A DNA stretch of 64,000 nt from Brachionus manjavacas (taxonomy: Eukaryota; Rotifera; Eurotatoria; Ploima; Brachionidae). Positions 11,789-22,491 of the stretch are shown piece by piece; the first letter of the stretch is position 1; every line of letters starts with the position of its first letter. The stretch covers positions 2,184,501-2,248,500 of the forward strand of contig JAHQIY010000001.1 in NCBI GenBank assembly GCA_019054805.1, given 5' to 3'. The notes beneath the pieces were generated by a model, which was not told the origin of the DNA, searched no databases, and saw only the letters and a program-made list of their open reading frames with translations. The translations under genes and the position numbers were made by a program.

Positions 11789-12445
11789 AAATTAACTTAT
11801 TCAAATCTAAATTTTAATAAATCTTTTCCAATCCTAAAGAAAAAGTTTTTCTTTGGAAAATTAATGTTTTTGTAACGATTAAAAATTTTTAGTTAGTTAT
11901 TAAATTTATATTAGGAAAATGAATAAATCTATTAATTCTCGCTAAATTTATAAATGAAAATTTGTCATCAGATTCAAATCATAAAATTAATCTATCTATT
12001 GTCAATAATAAAGAAAATTATAAATAAAGTCTTTAAGACCTTTGCGTCCAGAACTTAAATTTATTCATGATATATCAACACTTCTCTGTTTATCTGCATA
12101 TAATAAAATAAAAGAATATTTTTTTATCTTGTTCGTAGTAAGACGGAAAAAGTTTCGATTTAATCTTAAATTATTCTGATTTAACTGAATTAAAAATACA
12201 GCACAATTAGAAAAAATTAAAAAAACTGAAGCTTTTCAATTAAAGTAAGATGGGGAAAGCAAGGTCCAAAAACAAAGTTACTTGTTTAATAACTTTTAAA
12301 CGAAAAAACGACCTTTGAAAGAAACAGGGTATTGTGAATTTTGGAACAAAGAATAAAAGAAAGGCTGGTAAATGGTTTGAAGCTTGTAACCGGTTTATAA
12401 TAAAACAATGTTTAATCTTTTAAAGGCTTTATTTAAGTTATTGAA
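11789..12445. other. 3' flank of GSS, no further gene
   Basis: AATAAA-type signals occur just downstream of the GSS stop (about 11806). The rest is AT-rich with no credible frame. 12240-12350 is slightly less AT-rich, but no product is recognised. Confidence 0.4.
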
Positions 12446-12625
12446 CGATCTGAAGTTCTATTATTTATTTGTTTATCTGTACCGAGCTAATGCTCCTTTA
12501 GAGTTTAAAAGAAAAAAATAAATAAAGATAAGTAAAATTAAAAAAAGGAAATAGTGTAAGGTAAAATAAAATAAAATAAAAATAAAGTAAAAAGGATTAT
12601 AATAAACGAAATTAAAAAAAAGGAT
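12446..12625 (-). mobile_element. LINE family A 3'-UTR fragment, copy A2
   Basis: Read on the - strand this matches the 3' UTR of copy A5 (about 50840-50985) over most of its length: AATTTCG...TATAATCCTTTTTAC, a TTTTATTTTA tract and the diagnostic GGAGCATTAGCTCGGTACAG followed by AAACAAATAAATAA. Only non-coding 3' sequence is present, so this is a strongly 5'-truncated insertion. Confidence 0.75.
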
Positions 12626-12644
12626 ATATTGATATGTAATAAAA

Positions 12645-12905
12645 GATATATCTTACTATTTAAAACCCAAATGTGTGAAAAAAGTAAAATGTTCATACAT
12701 ATACTAACGATAACTAACTTTAATATTTAATTATATACTGCTTTAAAAATTGCCTTATTCAAGATTATCTTTAACTTAATATTAAGATTATCTTAATATT
12801 TAAAACCCAAATGTCTGAAAAAAAGAAAAATTTTCAAGCATATACTTTCGATAACTAACTTTAATATTTGAATATAGTGCTTTTAAAATTGTCTTAATCC
12901 ATTTT
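12645..12905. repeat. Tandem duplication of about 130 bp
   Basis: Two adjacent copies (about 12645-12770 and 12787-12905) share TATTTAAAACCCAAATGT near their start and CGATAACTAACTTTAATATT further in, followed by similar AT-rich ends. The copies differ by scattered substitutions and small indels, so the duplication is not recent. Confidence 0.65.
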
Positions 12906-13085
12906 TTAGATTACATAATATATATTAATTTTTTTTCAATCTAAAATTAGATTTTAATTAAAAAATTAAGAAAAGAAAAAATATTGTTTTTTTGCAATTA
13001 AAAAAAATAGTTAACTATGAATTTTTTTCAAATAATAGTTTTTTTAAAGTAAGACTACCTAAAAATCTAACAAAATAGAGAAAAA

Positions 13086-13245
13086 ATGGGTAAAAATAAA
13101 ATAACTGATCAACAGAGATGCATTTTTTTTTGATAAATCAGACAAAGACTGAAAGAGAAATAGCCGAGTTAATGAAATAATGAACAAAAAAATAATCAGA
13201 ATAAAAAAAAAGTTTGACTCTAACTTTTTGCGACATACTGTACAG
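13086..13245 (+). mobile_element. Internally deleted Tc1-like remnant 3
   Basis: It opens with MGKNKITDQQR and FFLINQTKTEREIAELMK, the N-terminal helix-turn-helix of a Tc1-like transposase. After a stop it runs directly into AGTTTGACTCTAACTTTTTG and CGACATACTGTA, which looks like the element's terminal inverted repeat ending at TA. The whole catalytic domain is absent, so this is a deletion derivative of about 160 bp. Confidence 0.65.
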
Positions 13246-13394
13246 AAATATTCATTTAATCATTTAATCAACACTTATGAAAAAAAATTTTTAAAATCAA
13301 TTTTTAATAAGAATTTTTCAATATGATAAATAAAATAAATCAATCAATTAAATAATCAATACTAATTTATTTTTCAATTAATTTAATTATTCTG

Positions 13395-13510
13395 GCAGCG
13401 GAGCAACAGGTAAAACCTTGTAGATATCTAAGAATGGAATTCTTATTTATACCTATATGCCCGTGTCAAGAACACGAGCTTATAATTAAGTCAGGATGTG
13501 AGCTAAGTGC
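13395..13510. repeat. Hairpin-bearing dispersed repeat, copy 1
   Basis: The stretch includes AATGGAATTCTTATTTATAC, the hairpin CGTGTCAAGAACACG and AGGATGTGAGCT. A second copy at about 53235-53315 keeps the same order of blocks, including the hairpin. This copy is followed by an ATTATTATT tail. It is probably the structured 3' end of a retroposon, but that is an inference. Confidence 0.6.
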
Positions 13511-15359
13511 CTAATTAATATTATTATTATTTATTGATTTAAGCCTCATAAGCAAAATAAAAAAAAGAAAAAGTTAAGTTAAGTTCTTCAAATTCTACAA
13601 AATTTGAAAATAAAAATAATCAATTCACAAATTTGAAATAATTATATATAATTTAAATTAATGTATATGTCAGCATTTCGAAGCGTCTAACTTCTGAGAT
13701 CTTCGTGACAAGTATAATTCTTGCTTATCATTGTGAATCAGTTGACAAGCTGATGAATAAGTGATTGTTCAGGGTAACAAGCTGATTGAGTTTTATTTTT
13801 TTTTAAGGTATGATTTTCTTAATTAAACTTTTTTGTAATATTAAAAAAAAATTAAAATTCCGTTTATATAAAAATAATCTTTTTTCTAAGATAATATTTT
13901 TTAATGTCAGATTCTTTTTTTAAATTTTTTTTAAACTTTTTTAAATTAAATTCATCCTTTTCAAGATCGTGAATTTTGGAAAAAAATCTTAAAATGTAAT
14001 AAATTTTTTTACAATGAGTCTAACAATTGTTCTGCAAAATGTATCAGCTTATACAAACTTTTTACCACGCAAGTTTAATAAACATTAAGTGCTTTGCAGG
14101 CTTGCAGAGTCGTTGCAAATATTTAATTTAGGTGGAACAAATTTTGAATCAGCTAATATATTTTACAGAACAATTTTTAGACTCATAGTAAAAAAGTTAT
14201 TTCATTTTAAAATTTTTTCTTTTGATCTTTGTTCCAAAATTCCGAATGCCAAGAAAGTGGTGGCTTATTTAGGTTGTGAAAGTGTAACAAAGCCATGTTC
14301 GATATTAAGGTTATGCAATAATCAATTAATTTGTTCATCTAAATAAGTTTAAGTAAATTTTTTGTTCGATCTTGCTTCGGTTCGATTTTTTCAATTGATG
14401 GAACAAAACTGAGTTGCTTTTTTTTAAATTTAATTATTTTTTTTTAGGTGCAACTTTTTGTAAGTTATCTTAAAAAAAAGAAACGTTAGACACAGCTGTG
14501 TGTGTGTAAGATTTATGATAAATGTTCAATTATAGATTAAAAATACATTATTTTTAATACAATATTTTAAATTTTGATTCTGGATTCTTTGAAGCATAAA
14601 TCAAAGAATCCAGAATCAAAAAACGAGCTGAAAGTTTAATGTTTGTATTAGTATAGATTCTGAATGTTTATGTGATTTATTTCCAATTGACCTTTTTAAT
14701 GATGAGACTAATGAAAAATTTAAAATAGTCATACCTGAACACCCATTTTCTTAGAAAATTTCAATTTTTAGTTAAAAAATTTTTTTTTTTTTAATTTTTA
14801 CTTAAATTAATAAACTAAAATAAAAATCTATTCCTTTTTTATCATTTATAGTTTTCAATTGTACATTAAAGAAGCACAAAGCTTTCTTTCAAAAAAATTT
14901 TAAATTTGATAAATTTCCTTATTTTCATTAAATAAATATTTAAAAATCAATAAATTAAACTCAATTTTAGTGGGTCCAACTAAAACACTGACCACCACTT
15001 TTTTTTTTACAAAGCAAAAATATTTTTAAAAGTTTTAATAAATCATATAGATTGAAATTTTACCTTTTTTTTATTTAAATTAGTTTTTATCCAAAATTTT
15101 TATTTTTTACGAATATTAAGTATTTTTAAAACCAGACCCCCTACTGACCGAATTAATTAATCGTTTCAATAATCTTGATATTGAGCATGGCTTTGTTAAA
15201 CTTTGTTAGAAAAATAAACCACCAAATAAATAAAATTTTGAAAAAAAATTCTTAAAAAAACTATTATTATAATTTTTTTTACTTTATCTAACATTTTAAT
15301 AAATTATATTTTTTTCAAATTTAAAATTTAAGTTGCCAACCGCCAAATAGTTTGCCATT
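13511..15359. other. AT-rich stretch without a supported gene
   Basis: A frame at 14089-14346 could encode 85 residues, but it has no recognisable domain, and neighbouring frames are equally open because of base composition. Near 14567-14620 there is a short inverted repeat around TTGATTCTGGATTCTTTGAA. Nothing else stands out. Confidence 0.4.
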
Positions 15360-15389
15360 TTTTTTGGTGGTCCAAAAACCATATCCAAC

Positions 15390-16500
15390 ACTAGTATTTA
15401 CAGAGTCGCGGCAGAAATATTGAAAGCTGAAGTTAGAATCACAAAAAGGATACTGCGAGACCTCTTCAGCAAAATAAAGTGGCGTGAAATCATACCTGAG
15501 AACTGGTCAAAAGACCTAATAGTCAAGTTATCAAAGAAATGTAACAAAATAATCTTTGACAATTGACAATTATTCTACAGCATAGATTTGGAAAGAATCA
15601 GGCGCTCTTTGAATATTTCACTTGGAACAGAACTAGCAGGATTTAGACGAAGGAGAGGATGCATAGACCAGATATGTACACATAGGAACATCATAGAACA
15701 AAGTCTGGAATGGAATAGTTCCCTGTATCTTAACTACCCATCATTGTTAATCCCCATCGGATTAACAGCAAAGCTTGAAGACTTAGACTTTGCGGACGAT
15801 CTGGTGCTAATATCTAATACAGAAGCACAAATGCTTATTAAGACGCGAGAATAGTCGAACAACGCTAAACCAACTAGACTTTTGAATGTGTAAACGAATT
15901 CACATACTAATGGAGCAACATCAGTACAGCGATGGGAACACACAGAGACATTAAGAAAAGACTTTCAAAGGCTAAGAGTGCCTTCGCAAGACTCAAACCA
16001 GTATGGAAGTCAACCAGCTACAGTAAGGAAACAAAACTTAAACTATACAACAGTGTAGTAAAAGCAACACTGATGTACGAAAGTGAATGTTGGGGGATGT
16101 GTGAATCTGACAGGAAAAGTGTTAACACCTTCCACACGAAAGCCTGCGGAGGACTCGGGATACACTGGCCTGAGACATTGTCGAATGCTGACCTATACAG
16201 AAGAACAAACTCAGAGCCATTAAGCCAATGCATTTTGAACAAAAGACTGCGATGGCTCGGGCATGTACTTTGAATGAAAGAAACACGGATACCAAAAAGA
16301 GCCCTTCAATGGATGCCTCAAGGGCGACGTAAGCTAGGACGACCAGCAGTAACATGGAAGTCAACAATCACGAAAGAGCTCATCGAAATGGGAATGACAT
16401 GGGGAGAAGCAAGAGTAAAGGCAAAAGATCGACTTGAGTGGAAATCAAAAGTAATGACCCTATGCTCCACAAGGAGTGATTAAGGAAAAAAAAAATATTT
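15390..16500 (+). mobile_element. Decayed LINE, family E (I/RTE-like)
   Basis: In order the + strand gives AAEILKAEVRITKRILRDLF, an RT finger segment with AGFRRRRGCIDQI, the catalytic block LEDLDFADDLVLIS (about 15775-15820), KAKSAFARLKPVWKSTSYSK, KRLRWLGHVL, and the C-terminal GRPAVTWKSTITKELIEMGM plus RLEWKSKVMTLCSTRSD at 16483. The last part is a hallmark of LINE proteins in the I/Nimb or RTE-like groups; I cannot tell which. The region between the finger and FADD segments is deleted, and several frame breaks are present. It ends in an A-rich tail at about 16486-16500. Confidence 0.8.
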
Positions 16501-16631
16501 TTATAAAAAAATTTAAACAATTTTTTATTTTGAAATTTTTATTGATACAATTTTTTAATTTTTCTAATTGATAACATATCATTAAATTTTATTTAAATTA
16601 TTATGGTAGTTTTTAAAAAAATTTATGCACG

Positions 16632-17672
16632 TCAACAGCCACCTCCACTATCACTTGAATATCTGCTTGAATATCTGCTTGAATATCTGCTTGAATATCT
16701 GCTTGAATATCCACCTGAACGTTTCGGAGAACAAGCATTACTTTCAACACATGCAAACCCGTAGCGGTCTATTGCATCTAAATATACACAAGATTTGAAA
16801 TTAAGGCTATTCTCAAAATCAAAATTAATTTGCCAAATTTTAAGATGAATCCATCCATAAAAATTTGAACGTCTGTTTCTGCTGAAGCCCATATTTATAA
16901 ATTGCTTGTGCTTTATTAAATCATGATAACCAATAATGTCCAATAAAGAAAATTTCTTAATATCTATCGACTTGACAAGATCTGTGTAACGAGGATAAGA
17001 AACATGATCTTCGTCAAATTTAAGCTGATATTTGTCTATTGTTATGTATGGCTTAGGTTGCAATAAGACATGCAATAAGCATAGACCCAATGCAATGCAT
17101 AAAACTCTTTCAACATCAATATTGTTTACATTCTCAATAATTGTCAAATTTACATTTCCATTTCTCAATGATATTTCAACTTTTAATCCACACAAAATTA
17201 ATTTTAAACGATCATCAGAGAGCACATTAACAATAAACTTAACTTGTGTTTTGTTGCCTAGTTCCATCATAGCCACATCTAAACAACCCACCGCTTCATC
17301 CTCATTCAAAGTTTTTGACTTTTTTTTTAGCCAACTTGCTTTAATAATTGCAAAATCACCTTTCAAATCTCTGACAAGCAAAGCCCTTTCCCTTTCATAA
17401 TGAAAGCTGAAGAAAGAATTTTTAACTAGATGTGATGATGGAAGTTGACCTGAATCGATCAAATGAGCTGATGCCACACAGCCACTGTTGTTCAAAATTC
17501 TTATACTTGACCATTTCAATCTAGGTACGTGCAATATTTCCGCATCGTAAACCTTAATTTCATTATTTCTAGCTGTTACACTATGACAGGCTCTTAAGCC
17601 AAGCATTTTTTCTTCACTTTGAATTCTATCTTTCAAGTCAAACGACTTGTATTCGTCAAAAAGATCAAACAT
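16632..17672 (-). CDS. Orphan 346-aa protein with RYSS-repeat tail
   Basis: A single uninterrupted frame of 346 codons starting MFDLFDEYKSFDLKDRIQSE. This is far longer than chance frames in such AT-rich DNA, and it is rich in charged and varied residues, so it is very likely a real gene. It has no signal peptide. A hydrophobic segment (VERVLCIALGLCLLHVLL, about residues 186-203) could be a buried or membrane helix. The C-terminus (about 319-346) is low-complexity: a tandem RYSS repeat, then DSGGGC. The beta-rich first half followed by a hydrophobic helix faintly recalls the LURP/scramblase fold, but no motif proves this and I do not assign a function. It has no introns, and the LINE E copy ends 130 bp beyond its 3' end. 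Confidence 0.8.
   Translation of the reverse strand: MFDLFDEYKSFDLKDRIQSEEKMLGLRACHSVTARNNEIKVYDAEILHVPRLKWSSIRILNNSGCVASAHLIDSGQLPSSHLVKNSFFSFHYERERALLVRDLKGDFAIIKASWLKKKSKTLNEDEAVGCLDVAMMELGNKTQVKFIVNVLSDDRLKLILCGLKVEISLRNGNVNLTIIENVNNIDVERVLCIALGLCLLHVLLQPKPYITIDKYQLKFDEDHVSYPRYTDLVKSIDIKKFSLLDIIGYHDLIKHKQFINMGFSRNRRSNFYGWIHLKIWQINFDFENSLNFKSCVYLDAIDRYGFACVESNACSPKRSGGYSSRYSSRYSSRYSSRYSSDSGGGC
16654..16712 (-). repeat. 12-bp minisatellite coding for the RYSS tail
   Basis: Nearly five in-frame units of TTGAATATCTGC (+ strand) encode the RYSS repeats at the C-terminus of the 346-aa ORF. The units are almost identical, so the number is likely to vary between individuals. Confidence 0.85.
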
Positions 17673-19240
17673 GTTTACTTCCTCGAAATTTTTTCAAACA
17701 AAATTAAATTTGATCGACTTCTTTTTACTTTTTATATTAAAGATAGTATACTTTAAGTAGCCTAGTAAATGTTTGTTATTAAAATTTAGATTTAACATAT
17801 GGAGTTTTTTTCAGACAGTTTTGAAAACTGAATTTATGTCAATTAAACAAAACAAAAAAAAATGCCAACATTTCATTAAAAGAACATTTAGTTTTTTTTT
17901 AACTTATTTTATTTTATTCTTTTAAATTTTACTTCTTTTTTAAGGATTTAATCAAATAAATAAATAAAAATATAATTTAAAAAATTTTTATTTAAAAAAT
18001 AATAAAACACAAAAAAAAAAACCTAAAAAAATGTGATCACTAATTCTTCTCTTTTAAACTTAATTACAATCCAATACGAAACATCTAGTTTTTGCTCTTT
18101 CTGAAAAAAATCTTTGCACAAAAGTCTCTTTTTTTTAGTTTTTTTGACTTGAATTGAATCTACAATAGCCTTAAGTACATTATTATTTGTCATAGAATTT
18201 ATATATTTTGCTCACATCTTCATCAATTTCAAAGAATTTAAGGTGATATACAGTGCTGATTTGTGACAAGGGTTTTTGGTAATTTTACTTAATTTTTCCA
18301 AAAAGTACATAAGTAAGAAAAGATTAAATTTCGAAAAATTTATGTAATAAATAAAAAGTTCAATCAAATTTTTTTTAATGCTTTATTTTAAATTATTGGT
18401 TTATTAATTAGACCAGTCTACTTTTTTCTGAATTACGAACGCAATCTACTCATATTTACTCATGCTTGGTTCTACTCATAAAACATTTTTTATCCTATTA
18501 ATCTTCTATTAAAATTGAAAATACGGAAAAGAAATTAAGTTAAAGAAATAAATTCAATTAAAAAAAAAACAATTTTGCTTTCGTAATAAAATAGATCAAA
18601 ATTTAATAAATTTTATGTATGATTATCCCCTTTAATTCACATTCAAATTCTTCTTTTCCAAATCATACATTTTATTCATTTTATTGATGATGCCTTCCAC
18701 TTCAAATGCATTATGTGTGTTTAAAAAAGTGGTATGTTTATTTTATGATATTTGTTCCCTAATTTGAACATAATATTTATTTAGAATTGATTCCTCGTAA
18801 ATTAATTCCTATAAATGATCATTTTTTTAACTGACTCTGAAATTTGGGTGTTGTCTTTTGCCAAGCTAGAAACTTCCTCAATAACAAACTGTTAGCATAA
18901 AATTTCACCATCTTCCTTCATGGATTTTGAAATTTCATCAAAATCAATCTTCTTTCTCCGAGCTCATAAAATCATTTGTCAACCTCTGAACTTAAGTTTT
19001 CATCAAACTCAATTACGGAATATGAAATGAAAAGTCATCATAATAGTCATTTCGAAATAATCATTGCTATTGTGCTCGGCTTCTTCTTTCATAATTGTAT
19101 TCATTACCTGATTTTGGCTGTTCTTCAAAGATTTTTTTTTTGATATTTTTACGAATTTCCTTTTATTAACTTCTCTATGATGTTCGCAAAGGCGTCTAAA
19201 GGGTTTTTATCAACATATTTCTATAAAAAATAAATGATAT
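17673..19240. other. Gene-free stretch with a decayed acidic coding trace
   Basis: 17673-18600 is AT-rich with nothing recognised. On the - strand between about 19120 and 18650 several short open pieces have coding-like composition (EFDENLSSEVDK, AKDNTQISESVKKM, INKMNKMYDLEKKNLNVN) but lie in different frames with stops between. This may be the residue of an old gene or transposase. No family is assigned. Confidence 0.35.
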
Positions 19241-19243
19241 CAT

Positions 19244-20330
19244 AACAGAGTCGTTAAATCGTGGTTTTGGTACTATACTTATATTTTTAGATTTTGCCAA
19301 AGCATTTGACTAAGTCTGCCACAGATCTCTACTAGCTAAGCTTAGAGCCTATGGTTTTGATTATATGCTCCTAGATTGGTTAAATCAATTTATATCAGAT
19401 AGAACACAGAGAGTAGTTCTGGGACAAAATGAATCAGAATGGAAACAAGTTCTAAGCGGAGTTCCTCAGGGGTCGGTTCTTGGACCTTTATTATTCGTAA
19501 TATTTATAAACGACATGCCTGAGGCTGTTGAACATCTACTTAAACTGTTTGCAGAAGACAGTAAGTTAATTGCATTAGTTAAAAATAGAATAGACATTCA
19601 AACCATTCAGAAAGATATCGACTCATTGGTCGCGTGGGCTAAAGATTGAAGAATGGCTTTTAACTATGAAAAATGCAAATCAATGGAGATAGCTAAGCGC
19701 GAACTTGCTTGCGCGAACAAGTCTCATTGAGTTATACATGTCTAAGAACACTGACACGGTTCACGATATCTGCACGACTAAAATAGAAAGAGACCTTGGA
19801 ATTATCTTATCGGACGATCTGAAGTGGAAAAATCATGTCAGTCAAGCTGTGTCAAAAGCTAATGCAATACTTGCTATGCTTAAGCGAACATTCACCTCCT
19901 GGACTGTTAATATATTCAGAACACTGTACACAACATATGTGAGACCTCATCTTAAATACGCGGCACCAGTCTGGAATCCGTACAAGAAGAAAGAGATGGT
20001 ATCAACAAAATTAACTGGTTTCAACCAGTCAAGTAGATTATTTCAATTAATACAACTGCTCCTGCCTCGAATATTAGAGGACACAAACAAAGACTTGAGA
20101 GACAATTAACAAGAAACTGTGAACAAAGGCATAATTTCTTTGTAAATCGTATTGTACCAAATTGGAACAACTTATCAAGTCAAACAGTTGAGGCCAAGAA
20201 AACAAATCATTTTAAAAATCTTTTGGACCCTTACAGGACATAAATTTAAAGACAGCTGATAAAGTTTGTTCGTGCGACTCATACTACAACAAGTTAAAAC
20301 TTGTAGCAGCTCATTATTATAATTATAACT
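19244..20330 (+). mobile_element. LINE family B copy B2 (CR1/jockey-like), 5'-truncated
   Basis: It begins in the RT palm (LDFAKAFD), continues MLLDWLNQFISDRTQRVVLG, SGVPQGSVLGPLLFVIFIND and LKLFAEDSKLIALV, then the second frame (19705-20109) gives RDLGIILSDDLKWKNHVSQA, TTYVRPHLKYAAPVWNPYKK and, in another frame, RGHKQRLERQLTRNCEQRHN to the natural end at about 20242. The catalytic motif reads FAED instead of FADD. About 60 codons are missing after WNPYKKK. The 3' UTR ends in a TTATTATAATTATAA tail. Confidence 0.85.
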
Positions 20331-20739
20331 AGTTGACTCTTATATTGAAGAAATTAAACATTGGGAAGGCTTTGTTTCATGTTTCTTTTTAAAAATGCTG
20401 GATAATTGCATTGACTTTTCTTCCAATTATCAAAGTTTAATGTCATTTTCCACATGAAAAACAGAATTGAATGATAATGATCAAATGATTCGAGATTCGA
20501 ATTTATTTACAACAGAGAAAGAAAGACATTTATATAGCTAGTGCCGAAAATAATTGGACTATTAACTAATAATTCAATTTACTGATCAAAATACATTTTA
20601 TTGGGTTCAATTAAGTAAAGTTTCTGTTCATTTCATTCTTTTAGCGGATAACATAAGGTTATTATCACTTTTATTTTTTATTCCTGCACATTAATTAATT
20701 TCACTGCTTTTTAAAAATTTTTTTTGGGGTAAAATAATT
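20331..20739. other. Spacer between two LINE fragments
   Basis: No frame is recognised. The sequence is somewhat less AT-rich around 20400-20460 and may be LINE-derived, but no motif supports this. Confidence 0.35.
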
Positions 20740-21050
20740 TTATTTACTGCTCAAATAATCTTAGCTCGTAATTTCAGTACTAATAAAAAACAGTTAAGTG
20801 TTAGTAGACTTTTCAATCTGACTACTTCTGTCAAAATTCAGTTTTTTCAGACATTTATTTTACCTTGATTTGATAATTGTTCAACTCTTTTTTTTTATTT
20901 TTCAAAAGACACATTAATTATACTTGCTTAAAGTTATTATTTCTCAATTTTTAAATTATTTAAATTTAAATTTGAAGTTTATAACTTCAATGATATTAAT
21001 AATTTTCTAGAAAAATATGGGTTATTTTCTCTTCAGCATAGAATTCTTGA
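20740..21050 (+). mobile_element. LINE C-terminal fragment, family H
   Basis: The + strand frame reads RLFNLTTSVKIQFFQTFILP, DNCSTLFFYFSKDTL and NDINNFLEKYGLFSLQHRIL with few stops. This is the pattern of the post-RT domain in CR1/jockey-like LINE proteins that carry a FILPYFDYCSTLF motif. Both ends are missing. It abuts the Tigger element that begins at 21053. Confidence 0.7.
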
Positions 21051-21052
21051 TA

Positions 21053-21790
21053 CAGTCAAACCTAAGTATAACGAACTACTTGGGCGGAAAATTCGGTATA
21101 CGTTAAATCGAAATTCCCATATAAAATGATAGGTAAAAAAAAAATTTTAAACCAAGTTGTATTAAAAAAAAATCTAAAAATAAAAATACGCTCCTTCGAA
21201 ACTTTAAAGTCGTTCGGGTTCAGTTACATGTAAACGATCGTCTTGTTCGGTAAAGCTCAATAAAAGAGAGCAGTTTCGTCGCAGTTAAAAATGTCGTCAA
21301 TCGTATAATCTTTGATTAGATCTGGAAGAACGTTATTAATCCAGTTTTGAACGCTCGTTTGAATTACAAGTCCAGCTTCACCATTGATAGTTTTCGTTGT
21401 AATATCATTCCTCTGTTTGAAATTACAAAGCCATCCGTTACTTGTTTTGAAGTCGCGATGACCTTACATTGTTGGATATTTCAAAGCTTGTAATTGAATT
21501 TCGATTACACTAATTGAGATACTATTCTATTTTTGAGCTTGATCGAACCAATACAACACCGCTTGATCAACATCGTCGTAACTTGACAATTTTATACGCT
21601 TTTTTTCGTAATGTTCTAAAATTTTTGCTTTCGACGACAAAATAGTAGAAACTGTAGAAGCATTAACGTTATATTCTTTGGCCAGCTTTGAAGTGGTTAT
21701 TTTTTGCTCAGAATGCTTTTTAAAATTTCTATCTTGACATCAAGAGATATACATTTTCTCTTTTTGCAAACTTGTTCTTCATTCATTTTT
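21053..21790 (-). mobile_element. Tigger/pogo DNA-transposon remnant
   Basis: One end is CAGTCAAACCTAAGTATAAC at 21053, preceded by TA, matching pogo/Tigger terminal repeats and their TA target. The - strand encodes a transposase start (MNEEQVCKKRKCISLDVKIE), a CENP-B-type DNA-binding region (SKLAKEYNVNASTVSTILSS) and the segment around the first catalytic aspartate (DYTIDDIFNCDETALFY). After that the frame falls into the terminal repeat, so the rest of the DDE domain is deleted. Two stops interrupt the frame. The other end is lost beside a LINE family A tail (21822-21885). Confidence 0.8.
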
Positions 21791-21821
21791 TTCAATTAGA
21801 ATTTTTAGATAAACAATAATT

Positions 21822-21885
21822 GTATTTATTTTTTTACTTATTTGTTTTCTGTACCGAGCTAGAGCTCCTTCAGAATTTCCAAAAC
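21822..21885 (-). mobile_element. LINE family A tail, copy A3
   Basis: On the - strand the sequence reads GGAGCTCTAGCTCGGTACAG, then AAACAAATAAGTAAAAAAATAA. This is the diagnostic 3' tail of family A, with almost none of the element body. It truncates the 5' side of the Tigger remnant. Confidence 0.7.
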
Positions 21886-22167
21886 AAGAATTTCCATATA
21901 CTTTAAAATAGTCATGCAAATCAATTAATTCTTAGATATTGAAAAGATTTAAAGAATTTTTGTAAAATGCCATTTAAAAACTAAAAATCGAAGTTTTCAT
22001 CATATATCTGTTACAGTCAAAGCGCGAAATTGGACATTACGCGAAATGCCAATAGCAAAAAATAAACTAGTTGAAAAAACTAAGTTTGCAAAATGACTTA
22101 TATTTTTGTGAAATGACATGGCAAAATATAAAAAACAAGAAAATTCTGATATAATTTACTAAATGGC

Positions 22168-22491
22168 ATGGCAAAATATAAAATTATAAAATTCATTATC
22201 CCGAACAATAATTCCGTCCAACAACAAAATTTAAATTTAAAAGAAAAATTTACAAATCATCTTTGTCAACATTTAAAAAAAAACCTTCAAATTGACGATT
22301 TTTCGATCGATAAAGATAAAATTACTAAAAAACAGGTGGACTATTTAATAGATATCATCGATAACCATACCAAAGTAAAAAATTGTCGTCGCTATCGTAA
22401 GAATTATGCTGTCAAAACAACTGGGGACATCAAACAATTAAAAGAAAATTCTGCAAAAAAAAACAAATGGTTTGGTTATTGTTGCAATTGA
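22168..22491 (+). CDS. Ginger-like element ORF, N-terminal part
   Basis: A 107-residue frame (MAKYKIIKFIIPNNNSVQQQ...) that overlaps the integrase frame by 20 nt. Such leaders precede the integrase in KRBA2-like proteins, and its end, GDIKQLKENSAKKNKWFGYC, leads directly into the next frame, so the two are probably parts of one protein separated by a frame change. It has a lysine-rich, probably nucleic-acid-binding character and no recognised domain of its own. Confidence 0.55.
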   Translation: MAKYKIIKFIIPNNNSVQQQNLNLKEKFTNHLCQHLKKNLQIDDFSIDKDKITKKQVDYLIDIIDNHTKVKNCRRYRKNYAVKTTGDIKQLKENSAKKNKWFGYCCN

